Shown: piece by piece, positions 20,000 through 29,866 of the stretch
Numbering within the stretch: the first letter of the stretch is position 1
Layout: every line of letters begins with the position of its first letter
From: Boletus sp. NGJ
Lineage: Eukaryota > Basidiomycota > Agaricomycetes > Boletales > Boletaceae
Direction: 5' to 3'
Assembly (NCBI GenBank): GCA_019096195.1
Contig: JAGTXK010000104.1
Coordinates: 1-35,512, forward strand
DNA: 35,512 nucleotides
Notes under the pieces: generated by a model
Seen by the model: the letters and a program-made list of their open reading frames with translations, nothing else
Database searches by the model: none
Told to the model about the DNA's origin: nothing
Position numbers and translations under genes: made by a program

Positions 20000-21298
20000 T
20001 ATGGTTAGAAGGCTAGCATTAAATTTTTACAATAATGTAAACATCCAGCATCAGGTGTTGTGTTACAAGGAATCAATATGAAAATGACCATCCATGACAT
20101 GGTGATCAGATCATTTGAGCAACTCCAGGTTGATATCATTAATAGACACCTTGACACACTTCTTTGCACAAACCTTACCATTACAACTTGCACATACTAA
20201 CTCACAAAGAATTTCAGAACTTGGCTGATTTTTAAACTTTCACAGCAAATTAATCTTTAATTCATCTGATATAAGCTGAGGCCAAATAGAGGATTCCACA
20301 CATAAATGGGACATCCTGCAAGACACATGTGAATGAAGGCAATCAATGAACAATTTCATAACTTGATGAAGCTAATTAAGAGAAGTGCTGTCATTGAACA
20401 AAACACCATGTAAGTGAAGGAATTGACACAAAGGTCAAAGAGGTATACAAGGCTATACATCAGACAAAAGATGTATCTGAAGCTGCAGTGAACTCAGGAT
20501 ATCACCATTGGACGAGTAACACTGAACAATGGCAAAACATCCAACATTATAGGTGTTTGCCAGCAATACACAATCACCTTGAGTAAGATGCAATATTAAT
20601 ATATCATGGATCCTCTCACAATTACCTGTGACATCCACTCAATGCTAAACACCCATTCCAGAGAGTACACATTTAGAAAGACATTCAAAAAATGAGAAGA
20701 TTAAAACAGGATCATCTATGACCACAGTGTGATTGAGCAATGAATGATAAATATGAAGTTGACTGATCAGTGCTCTCCAGTCATCATCACACACAAGTAT
20801 ATGTGGCTCAATGACATCCATGAACTCATGCAATGATTCAGAGGAATAAAAAGTGAGCCAGGACAAAACACAGTCAAGTACATAACACACAATTATTGAA
20901 GCAGTCTTCATTTCCAATGTAACAACTGCACAAGCAAAATTTTCATACAAACCTAGACAAGGTATGGACTCATCTTGAATGCATGCACACACCCCCATGA
21001 ACAAATGATCCACTAATCAATTAAAACAGTATGCATCATCATCAAGAAAACAAGCATGTATTCTGTGCGATTTACAAGATTTGAGCAAGACACATACATC
21101 TGCAGAAAATGCCAACATCTGTCTCCGATTGGCAACACATTGAAGATCATACTGCAGCTGGTTTTTAGCCAAAGCATGTATTTCATCAGCATCTACATTG
21201 TCAGAAGTGACTGGCATGAAAATAGATGATATGGCTGTATGAGCACAAGCACAGGTTTTCCCAGTAACCATGTCAGATGATGTCAAAGACATATGCAT
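20000..21298 (-). pseudogene. Unidentified minus-strand coding remnant
   Basis: From an ATG at 21298 one frame runs to about 20645 with a single TGA near 21016 (likely an old Arg codon), then on past two stops (near 20642) to about 20455. The protein is rich in Cys, Leu, Ile and Asp, for example DDDWRALISQLHIYHSLLNH and SFFECLSKCVLSG, and looks like a helical, non-secreted protein. I do not recognise a family. Codon use and length suggest a real former gene. It is divergent from the Plavaka transposase, whose start is at 21919. Confidence 0.4.
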
Positions 21299-21918
21299 GT
21301 TTTACATCCAAATCAATTCTGTGTGGCACTCTGTGCCACAAGAACATTTAGTGCCTGGTAAGAAATTACCTCAAACACTACTCATAACATAATTGTACAC
21401 TTTTGTGGTAGGTTCTTGGTAGGTGACCCACCTATTGTACCATAAGAACAAGGGGGAAAAAGAGGGATACCAACCAGAGACCATATCACATACTCACAAA
21501 TATCTTATAAATCTGAGACCAAAAATTAGATATTCATTAATTACACAAGTGGACAAATAGACACAAAGACTGCAGATAGAAAGATGCAAATGCCTGCCAA
21601 ATGGACTTGAGACCCAGTGAGAACTGGGTATAACCAGGTCTAATTGGATCTTACCTGATGTCAATCAGACATCAACCATCTAACCCTCTCTAGATTTTAC
21701 AGATTACAATGTAGATATAGCATGTCATGTTGTAGATAATGAGTGTGAGATCACATTATCACTGTGTTGGCTCCCTTGTCACATATTGTGTGACATTACT
21801 AGTATAGTACATCAACAGAACACACCAAGTACACGAGGTGCACAGCCTCACGATCACATCATCGTTGTGATGTGTACTACAAGCTTCCACTGCTATTAGC
21901 TCTTCCTTCTCCTCTAGC
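21299..21918. other. Interval between divergent coding remnants
   Basis: AT-rich spacer that contains the candidate left end of the Plavaka-type element (21604-21645). No gene seen. Confidence 0.4.
21604..21645 (+). repeat. Candidate left terminal inverted motif of the Plavaka-type element
   Basis: CCCAGTGAGAACTGGGTAT at 21613-21631 occurs in exact inverted form at 35250-35268. The flanking bases (CTTGAG before, ACC(A/G)(A/G)GTCT after) are also similar. The left copy lies about 290 bases upstream of the transposase start. The 16-base core is nearly self-complementary. Confidence 0.45.
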
Positions 21919-22709
21919 ATGCAAGCATCTGAGTCTGTTCCATCAGAACCCACTGGCAGACAACAGGTCTGTCTCTGTCACTGACACTGCAATGGGCAAC
22001 CCCAGCTTCTCCTCAAGACCATTTATTACAGGCATCTGGCAGATGCTGCAGATGACAAACGCACCCACATCAAAGCTGCTTGGGCAATGTCACTTGATGT
22101 GGTGTGCTTAATCATCTTCACTGCCCATAATTCTACTCATAATGACCCTTCTTCCAATCCCCTTCCCTCTACTCCTGGCCCAAGTTCTAAGCCGAACTCT
22201 CCCAGCGTCCAGTGTGCAGCTACCTTACAGGGGTTAGCCAAGCAAAGTCTGTGAAGCACCAGATGCCCAATGAAGGGCTGGGAAATGCAAATGTGCTTGC
22301 AGCAAAGAAAATCTTACCCCAGAGGTACATGTCTATCATCAATCTCATTAAAACATATTAAAAAACTCATAGCAGTCCTTGAATCAACTTCCCCACAACA
22401 GCCGTGACACTCCACCACCTCCTTCCCCTTAGAAGCATCATTTTTCGCCCCCTCTTAACTTTCCCTCCTCTCTAATCACTTTCAATCATGTCCTGTCACA
22501 TCCTCCTAGTCCCCCACCTCCTGACCATGTTCTGTTTCAGTCTCCAAGTCCTCCACCTCTAGCACATTTCCTGAGTTGATCCCCAAGTCCTCCCCCACCT
22601 CCTAATGGCTCCCAAGATTTGCCTAACCCTCTGCAAGTACCAAACCACCCAAGGCAAATTGAATATGACAGGAGATGCCCACCTATTATTGATATCTTTG
22701 GACGTCGCT
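21919..22709 (+). pseudogene. Plavaka-type transposase, N-terminal part
   Basis: ATG at 21919 opens a frame with MQASESVPSEPTGRQQVCLC, a TGA where Arg is expected, then HCNGQPQLLLKTIYYRHLAD. The Cys-x-Cys...Cys pattern followed by a TYYRH-like motif is seen at the start of Plavaka-type transposases of basidiomycetes (CACTA-related). After a decayed stretch there is a Pro-rich region (about 22485-22600) with three SPSPPPP-like motifs, then RQIEYDRRCPPIIDIFGRR, where the Ngaro-like retrotransposon interrupts the gene. Stops and at least one intron or frameshift occur. Confidence 0.55.
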
Positions 22710-22960
22710 CTGTATGCGGGGAGATGAGGGTGCATTGCATGTAACTAAAGTGTACAGGCAATAGGACTACTGCTAGGGGGGATGGACAGAGGGATGAGGG
22801 GTTGGGAAAAAAGCACATAGTGCTTTCCGACCCGAAATGGAAGCTGGTACCTGCTGGGTAGGACATGAGCTGCAATCCCGGGTGGTAGGAGTGAATGACA
22901 ACGCATAGAGTGAAGCATCATACCCGGCGAGTAGGAGGAAGGAGTGACTTACTGGTGAGG

Positions 22961-24035
22961 TTATCTGTGGATGGGAGGTAGGGTGAATTGCAGGAATGCT
23001 TTGTGGATTACTAGTTTGGGTTGCATGTATGGGGTGAGTATCTGGGCATGTCTGCAGAGGTATGTTAGAAAAGCGTCACTTGCCCAGCGGCCCTTTATTT
23101 TGACGACTTTGAAAGGGATGTTGTGGAGTAGGTATTCTAGTGTTGCACCGATGCAGATGCTGTGTCCTTTGAGGGGGGGAATGCCTGCCCACTTTGCAGC
23201 TTTGTCTAGCATCTTGAGGAATTTTGCTCAGGTCAGTGGGCTAAAACCCTTCTTGGTTTTGTAGGTGAAGAGGTGTAGGTTGTCGGGCGTGTTGTTGATG
23301 TTGAAGTGATCAAGTAGCGCCTGATGGGGGTTAGCAGGGCCATCCTGTTTTGCCCAGTTTACGTCCTCCCCTTGGGGAGCAGTCTTTGTGCAGGGAAGGT
23401 GGAAGTTGGTGATTTCAAGCCCTTGGCGGTCGAACTGGGTGCTCATGTGTTTTCGGGTGATGTGGGTGAGTGGGTTGAAGGCGCTCAGGGTGTTGACTGT
23501 GAATTCACCTGTTCGGGTGGCTGCAAAGAAGGTGGTTGTTAAACATGCATAGACAGCTATGTCAAGGGGGTTGGAACAAGAGAGGTGAGCACGCTGTCTT
23601 GAGATGATGTCTATGGTGTATGGTTCATGAGGGGGGCACTTGGAGGATGCGGGTGCGAGTAGTTTTGGCGGCTTTTATGAGGGCCTCTGTTTCATTCGGG
23701 ATGAAGGACCAGGGTAGGCCATGGATTATGTGCCAGGCATGTACTGCACTTAGATAGTTTTGTGACTGTGCTGCCTACGTACATGCCTGCAAGGGTGGAG
23801 ACAAATGTTGAGATTAGCTCGGGTGAGGTGGGAGCATGTGCTTCTTCTGGAACACCTTTGATGTCACAGAAGGTGTGGTATATGAGAAGACCTGAACTAT
23901 AGGTTTCTTTTGTTGAGTCTGCCCAGGTGTGTTTGATGACATCGTAAATGCGTTGGGTGTCAGAGGGGGCCAGGGGGAATGAGGCATTGCGGGTGGTCGT
24001 GGGTAGCCAGCAGATTAGGCGTTCTTTAGCAGGGC
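22961..24035 (-). pseudogene. Tyrosine recombinase of the Ngaro-like element
   Basis: Integrates the element by site-specific recombination. The N-terminal SAM-like part reads from about 24010 (SDTQRIYDVIKHTWADSTK, then GLLIYHTFCDIKGVPEE) to about 23770; a decayed stretch follows, then 23446-22961 encodes the catalytic C-terminus: KGFSPLT, GHSICIGATLEYLLHNIPF and KIKGRWASDAFLTYL. In the conserved box H-x-x-R the Arg is Cys here (TGC at 23155-23153), which a single C-to-T change from CGC explains. One TGA lies near 23227. Loss of this Arg alone would abolish activity. Confidence 0.75.
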
Positions 24036-24199
24036 AGTGTGGATGGAGTTGTTGAAGGGGGTGGGGGTGGGGGGCATCTGGGGGGGGGGGGAGAGGAGGG
24101 TTTGTGAGAGCTGGGGATGGTTAGGGATGATTGGACATTGGGTGGGGGTTTTACATACCTTGGGTGAGGGTGGTTTGGATGAGGGTGTGATGTGGGGTG

Positions 24200-25072
24200 T
24201 TAACGGATGTGGATATGGGTGGGGGTGGCTTGGCTGGTGATGTCAGATATGAGGTTTTGGAGAGCATCTGGGATGGGGAGAGGTGGGAGGAGGAGATGTA
24301 GGGGGGGATAAACCCCGCGTGAAAGAGGGTCTGCTGGGTTATCAGTGCTGGGGATATATTGGGCATGGACTATGCAGCAGGTAGCAGCCAGGGCGGGGTA
24401 TAGGCGTTTGAAGGTGTCATTTGTGGGTTTGTTGTGACTGCGGCCTTTCCTCCATCCGTCAATGACTTCTTGGTTGTCTTCGAATACCTTGAAATGAATG
24501 TTGGAGGTACCAGAGAGGAGGATCATGCGGGTGAGGAGTTTGAACCCAACACTTTTAGCCCAACCAATGTCATGGCCTCCCCCCCGCCAGTTTGGGGAGA
24601 GGATCCATGCTCGCCAGTGGCCGTTGAGGGAGATGCCAATCCCAGTGGAGGAGCTTGCATCCAAGAAGGCATGGGGGTCGAAGATTGGTTGGGGCATGGG
24701 TATGGGGGAGGGAGGGGCAGATTGTGCAAGTCGCTGGAGCCACCATTTGAGGTCATCTTGGGTGCCGTGTGGGGGTGTTCTTGGCAAGTATGGTTTGTCA
24801 TCGAAGATGGCAAGCATGGCCTCGAGGTTGCTGAGGTAAGGGCGCCCTTCTGGAAAGATGAGTGCCACATGTACCAGCTTCCCGTGTAGTTTATGTACCT
24901 CATTCAGGATGTGGGTTCGCCACGTGATCCATTCGGTGATGGTATTTATGTATTTTGCGCGCTTGGTTTCCATGAGGCAGACAGTGCAATCAGCAAAGTC
25001 CCAGGTGAGGCTGGTGAAGGTCGGTTGATCAGAGAAGGGGATGTCTTTGGATATTTCCCAGGGGATCCCGAG
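24200..25072 (-). pseudogene. RT C-terminal part and RNase H of the Ngaro-like element
   Basis: Continues the RT after the solo LTR. LGIPWEISKDIPFSDQPTF begins at the insertion edge; then YINTITEWITWRTHILNEVH and HGKLVHVALIFPEGRPYL form the RT connection region. RNase H motifs follow: FLDASSSTGIGISL with the first Asp (about 24670), KVFEDNQEVIDGW with another Asp (about 24470), and QYIPSTDNPADPLSRG (about 24330). The frame is open for about 290 codons, the longest intact piece of this element. It ends just past the RNase H domain. Confidence 0.78.
25068..25072 (+). repeat. Target site duplication, left (CCGAG)
   Basis: CCGAG directly before the solo LTR, repeated at 26079-26083. Confidence 0.9.
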
Positions 25073-26078
25073 TGTTACGCCAGGTAACAATGTGACACAT
25101 TCCTGTATAACCCCTGTTGGATTATAGGACTAGCAGGACTTGAGGGAAAATCTACCTCCAGAGACCCAAGGTTTCCTCTGACTGGGGACCAACTGCTAGC
25201 TTTACATAGAGTCCTCTTGTTACCTCTATGACCAATGGTGGAGTCTTGGATTTACCATGGTGGCGCGATCCTTCATGAAGGATGGGCAGACCGGATGTGA
25301 AGGCCAGAGATAGTTGCCTTTTGTCAGCTAGTTCTCTGGGCTTATATGGCCTAGTGCTGGTAGTGGAGTCCTGGGCTTTACGAGTTGCCAGTGGTGGAGT
25401 CCCGGGCTTGCTGGGTCAGTGGCAGAGTCCTGACCAACGACGACCAACCTCTGTTGGTCGTTGGAGTTGCTGAAGCTTTAGGAGCCTGTAATGGCAACGA
25501 CAGCACACAAGTGTGAAGTGATGAGAAGGATGATCACAAGCACGAGGGCAATCACCTCCAGAGTGTGGGGAAGGCTTCTGAGGTGAAGTGGAACCTTAGC
25601 GGGAGAAGCAGGTAGATTATATGGGAAGGAGTATAGATCTAGATTAGAGTTACATGAAGGGCCCACGTCCCTATTTATAGGCCTTATCTGTCTAGGGCAG
25701 GCTTCGTAATGAATATAGTAATCATTAGTCGCAGACAAAAGATTACTATAAATGGATCAAGGCATGAGTCAGAATGGGAAGGTAGGAATACTAGACTATG
25801 CACGAGAGAACATAGCCGAGGAGGCAATGTCTATGATCGGATCAAGAAGGAAGAAGGCATATATTAGATGAAATAAGGGAGGCGGTGTTCATACCAAACA
25901 GGTAGGTTCCTGAAAAGGGAGTTACAAGTAACTTCCTAGAAAGGAGGTTCCAGATGGGGCAATGCCTGAGTCAGTGTCACGGGGGAATCCCTGGTCCAAG
26001 TCGAAGAATAGGTCATCCCATAGTCCTACAGGGGGTGAAGGAAGGGGAAAAGATGTACCCCCTTCAGTAACCGTAACA
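25073..26078 (+). mobile_element. Solo LTR, family S, copy 3 (1006 bp)
   Basis: Begins TGTTACGCCAGGTAAC and ends CAGTAACCGTAACA, closely similar to the copy at 3420. The perfect 5-bp duplication CCGAG flanks it. It splits the RT gene of the Ngaro-like element: the minus-strand protein motif before it (DIDHISHE) and after it (LGIPWEISKD) belong to one conserved region. The TATA-like CTATTTATAGG is near 25670. Confidence 0.88.
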
Positions 26079-26083
26079 CCGAG
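26079..26083 (+). repeat. Target site duplication, right (CCGAG)
   Basis: Exact copy of 25068-25072. Confidence 0.9.
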
Positions 26084-27524
26084 CTCATGTGAGATGTGGT
26101 CAATATCTTGTTGTAGCAGAATTCGCAGTCTGAGGGGGGGGCGGGGGGAGCTGGATGATAGGTCTCGCAGTGGAAAGGTGTAGTCCTCATCAAATTCTTC
26201 TATTAGGTCATCAGGGAGCATGGTTCTGGCAAACCAGGAGCGTCCTCCTTTGACTGTGGGGCCCCCGTGTGTTGTTATGTGGTTTGCAGTATTTTGGCGC
26301 AATTGGTTGTATTCAGTTAGGTGGGATTTGGGAGATTCAGATGAACAGGTGGTCATCTACCCATCTGAGGATGGGTCCAATGCCCACTGCATGCATGATG
26401 TCTGCACCTGCACTGCCAACACTGCCATATATCCCTCCTGAGGGGCCAAAACTGAAGCATGTAGAGGTGTCAACTGCAAAGTTAGATTCAGATAGTCATA
26501 CTATAAGAGCGTGCCATTGTGATGGGTGGAGGGGAATGGTCCTGTAAGCCTCTGCAACATCGCGAACTGCCCCTTGTGAGCCAGGGGGAAGACTAGAAAT
26601 TACTAGAGCTACTATGGGGAAAGTACTATAAGGGGAGGGGAAATTGTCTGGGTCAACTAGGAAGTTGATAGAGGGGGAGGGAAGGGAGGAGGCGGGAAAG
26701 GAGAGGTTTTGGACAGGACAGAATTTTCCAGGTTTATCTGGTTTCGGAACAAGAGAGAGGGGGGCCATTTGGAAGTGGCCGAGGGTATCTTCTATCTCAG
26801 TACAGTGAAAGGGTCCAAGATATCTACCTTTGGTGAATTCTTTATGGACAATGTCATTGAAAGTTTGATTGTACTCAAAAATCAATGGGTTATTTGGGGG
26901 TGAGAAGGTATGAAGGGAGGGGGGGGAGGTTGGCATGAAAGCCAAAGCGTAGGCTGTCATATACAGTGGGTATCGAGCTGTGAGGTTTGTAGCAGTAAGG
27001 TGGAGGTGCCAGGCCTCTGGGTTATACGGCATTAGTGCTTGGGCACACCTGAGCTCTATGGGATTTCTAAGCCCCATGTTTGGGGTCGCTGCATCCAGAA
27101 CATTCATGTTTGGCGGATTTATGTGGGAGATTGTACTCATTTGGTTTTTGCCAGTCATTGCAGAGGATGCTGCCAGTGCTGTCAATGAGGCAGCCTTCGG
27201 AGTTGCAACGTGCAGTAGGAGGGAGATCCCGTCCCAGAGTTTGGGCTCATTGCATTCATGGACACAGTGAGGGTGGCGTCCAAGGCAGGTTGGGCATACT
27301 GACTTGACTGGGTCACTGACCACATGTCTACGAGCGAGCCTGGGTAAGGGGGCTGTTCGTGGGGGAATCAATTGCGATGTGGGTGATTGCCGAAATCGAT
27401 TGCGCAAGGGGGAGATGGAATGGGAGTTCCTACGCCGCTCTCGGTTTGGCTCAGCCCGTTGGGAGCGGGGTGGGCATCTGCCACGGGGGGAGGAGGGAGA
27501 TTGGAGGGCAGCAAGGGCCTCCAT
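26084..27524 (-). pseudogene. Zinc knuckle and reverse transcriptase of the Ngaro-like element
   Basis: 27524-26496 is open and contains a Cys/His motif CPTCLGRHPHCVHEC (end of gag), then the RT start: FTKGRYLGPF, LSLVPKPDKPGKFCPVQNLS, INFLVDPDNFPSPY and GAVRDVAEAYRTIPLHPSQW. After a TGA near 26494 the frame goes on with FGPSGGIYGSVGSAGADIM and the catalytic VDDH at 26360-26349. A frameshift follows, then KSHLTEYNQLRQN, GGRSWFARTMLPDDLIEEF, up to the solo LTR. VDDH in place of YxDD is usual in this type of RT. It would copy the element's RNA. Confidence 0.8.
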
Positions 27525-28605
27525 CTGAGAGTGTCAGATGCGGGAGGTGGGAGGGAGGTGCGGGTGTAGGTTGTTTGGGATGGATCGCATCCAATGGAGG
27601 TGGGGGTCCAACGGTGGTGGGGTGAGGCCACAGCACCAGTTGGGAGGCAGGGGTAGGGTGACGGAGTAGTGTAGGGATGGGGAGGGGGGGATGGAAAGTG
27701 GGAGTTAGTATAGTTGGGGGTGGGGGGGTGGGGTTACAAACCTTATGTGCAACTTTTGCTTGGATGTTGGAGTTGGTTTCGAAGGTGATGGTGTTCATTA
27801 GTGGTTCGCTGATGAGAGAGATGTTGAACGTGCTGCCATTGTTGTTTTTTAGGGCGTTGTGCCATTGGCGGCGGATGCAGGATGTGTATGTGAGGGTGAT
27901 GAGGTCACTGTTCTCCATGGTGCACATGGGGTGGTTTTCAACATTCCAGAACAACAGTGCAAGGGTGTTGACGTGCTTATCAGGCCATGAGGACTGTTTG
28001 ATGTGGTGGAGGAAGGTGTTTTTGGCCTGCAGAAATTCGCTGAAGGAGAGGTCATGGTCTGCGCGAGCTAGGCGAGAGGCCTTGACGGAGGCGACAGGGC
28101 AGAGGGTGAGGATGTCGTGGGAGCTGGTGATGCCAAAGGTGTCATCCGCTTGTGATTTGTGGTTCCAGGAGGCTTCAGTGCATCCCTTGAGGGAGAAGTA
28201 CCATAGCTCTACGAAGTTGAAGGTGGAGATCTTTTGGATGGCGTATTGCGAGGGTCTGGGGGCAATGATGCTGGGGGGAGGGTGGTCCTAATTGAAGTTG
28301 TTGATCTTCAGTTTCTTTTTCTCTGCATCCTTCCATTCTTTCTCAGCTTCGGCTTCTTCAAGCCTCATTTGCTCTTCATTCCTCTGCCTTTCTTCCATAT
28401 GGGCATGCTCATCTTCGCAGGCTTGTGCCTCTCACACAATGTTCCAGGCTTCGATTCATAGGTCATGTTCAGCATCCCATGTGAAGGTGAGGCGCTCAGT
28501 GGCTTGGATCGTGTCCTCATTGAAATTGGCCATGAGGGCCTCTCGTACTGTGCGGTATGCATTGGAGGCGAAGTCTGGGCAAATCTTGAGAGAGGGGTTG
28601 GCCAT
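27451..28605 (-). pseudogene. Gag-like ORF1 of the Ngaro-like element
   Basis: ATG at 28605-28603 starts MANPSLKICPDFASNAYRTV. The same frame continues to 27451 with three stops: two TGA near 28460 and 28430, and one TAG near 28290. A strongly charged Glu/Lys-rich coiled-coil-like segment (about 28430-28300) precedes WYFSLKGCTEASWNH, a middle domain, and a long Pro-rich tail (about 27720-27451). Position and composition suit a gag protein; the zinc knuckle lies in the next frame at 27524 onward. Confidence 0.65.
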
Positions 28606-29177
28606 GGCGAGTGTGATGGGAGAGAGAAGGAGGGACTATAGTTAGTTAGGTTGGTGGAAAGTGCAACAAGTGGTGAGGGCAAGCGGGATGAGAACAAGCA
28701 ATAGGTGGTGGCACGGAGGAAAGAAAAGTACTGCTTAGTGTCGCTTGTCCGAAGACCTTACACTGTGGCTTCACTCATGCCTTGCTGCATCACAGTGTGA
28801 CAATCAATGAATTAATTCATCTCATGAACATTCTGCAACTTCAGGAGATGATGCAATTCATCAATATTGTCCGCAATGCGTCATTCAATGATCCTATCAC
28901 CAGGATGACCACACCAAGACTTGATCAACTATGAAACCTACCTACTACCTGCCTTTAAATTAATGCTCCAGGCATCTGGCATAGTATTGCAACTTATTTA
29001 GCACTTGAACATGCATCTCAAAATGCATATGAACTAGTCATCAAATCGACCTGAATCAACTTTGCTAGTGTCCCTGAAGTAGCACAGTATCTTAGATTTG
29101 GGGCTGTAGAGGATCTCATCGCTGCATATATGGGAATCAAACCTATTGAAGAAGACATGTGTTTCAATTCCTGTCTT

Positions 29178-29231
29178 GCATTCACTGGCCCATTTGCATT
29201 CACTGGCCCCTTTGCATTCACTGGCCTCTTT
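29178..29231 (+). repeat. Three in-frame copies of an 18-bp unit in the transposase
   Basis: GCATTCACTGGCCCATTT, then two near copies, encode AFTGPF, AFTGPF, AFTGLF. The family normally has one copy at this conserved CLAFTGPF motif, so this looks like local in-frame duplication. Confidence 0.8.
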
Positions 29232-29818
29232 GCACTTCTCAACAGAAGCCCAACGTGCAATACTTTTCATTGAAACAAGACTAAGCTCAAAGCAAGCCAT
29301 GGTCGCCTCAAAGTCCCTGCGAAGACATTTACCACTCTTCCACTTGGCCCACAGTTTCAAGCACTCTATCATGACCTAGAAAGTGCACGTGCAATGATGT
29401 ACCTACACACACACCCAGGAAATTATTGATGAATACCATTGTACCCACAGAATCTCTCTCATCAATGACATCATGGCTGGCTGGAACTACTTGGGTGCCA
29501 CTCTGGATGGTGATATCAAAGAAAGGGACATTGTTGTCATGGTATCTTTAGATGGCATGCAACTCTATGAGGACAAAGAGTCGGATTGTTGGATCACCAT
29601 CTGGATTGTGATGAACTTATCCCCAAGCAGCCACTATCACAAAATGCATATCCTTCCTGGTGCATTCATTCCCGGCCCCAAGAAACTTAAAAACATTGAT
29701 TTGTTTCTAGTGGTTGGTATACACCATCTATCAGTGCTACAGAAAAAAGGACTACAGATCTGGAATTCAGCCATGGATATTCTTTTCCATGCTGACATCT
29801 ACCTACTATTCACCACAG

Positions 29819-29866
29819 GTATGTAAGGTTCTTCACAATCAATCACTCCATCTAACCTTTCTCTAG
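29819..29866 (+). other. Spliceosomal intron of the Plavaka-type transposase
   Basis: GTATGTAAGG...CTCTAG, 48 bp. Removal joins ACA-G to GT-GAT-GGA in frame, restoring the conserved TGDGPG-like stretch. Confidence 0.75.

Larger units (their letters stand above)
22704..28745 (-). mobile_element. Ngaro-like tyrosine-recombinase retrotransposon
   Basis: About 6.0 kb including a 1.0-kb solo LTR, so about 5.0 kb originally. On the minus strand it encodes a gag-like protein, RT, RNase H and a tyrosine recombinase, the set found in DIRS-order elements of the Ngaro type. It has neither LTRs nor a target duplication, as expected if a tyrosine recombinase inserts it. GTCGCT is present at both edges (22704-22709 and 28740-28745). 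It interrupts the Plavaka-type transposase. The split direct repeats of Ngaro were not convincingly found. All genes are broken. Confidence 0.75.

Noticed and set aside
22704-22990. Split direct repeats (A1/B1/A2/B2) of the Ngaro-like element
   Set aside because: I compared the two ends by eye and found only weak resemblance near the GCACTATGTGC segment, not enough to call.
25922-26356. Long minus-strand frame running from the RT into the solo LTR as a fusion gene
   Set aside because: The conserved RT part stops at the LTR edge with its target duplication; the remaining residues are chance translation of LTR sequence seen in all three copies.
27677-28291. 204-codon plus-strand frame
   Set aside because: It is antisense to the gag-like ORF1 of the Ngaro-like element, which has the conserved features and the right position.
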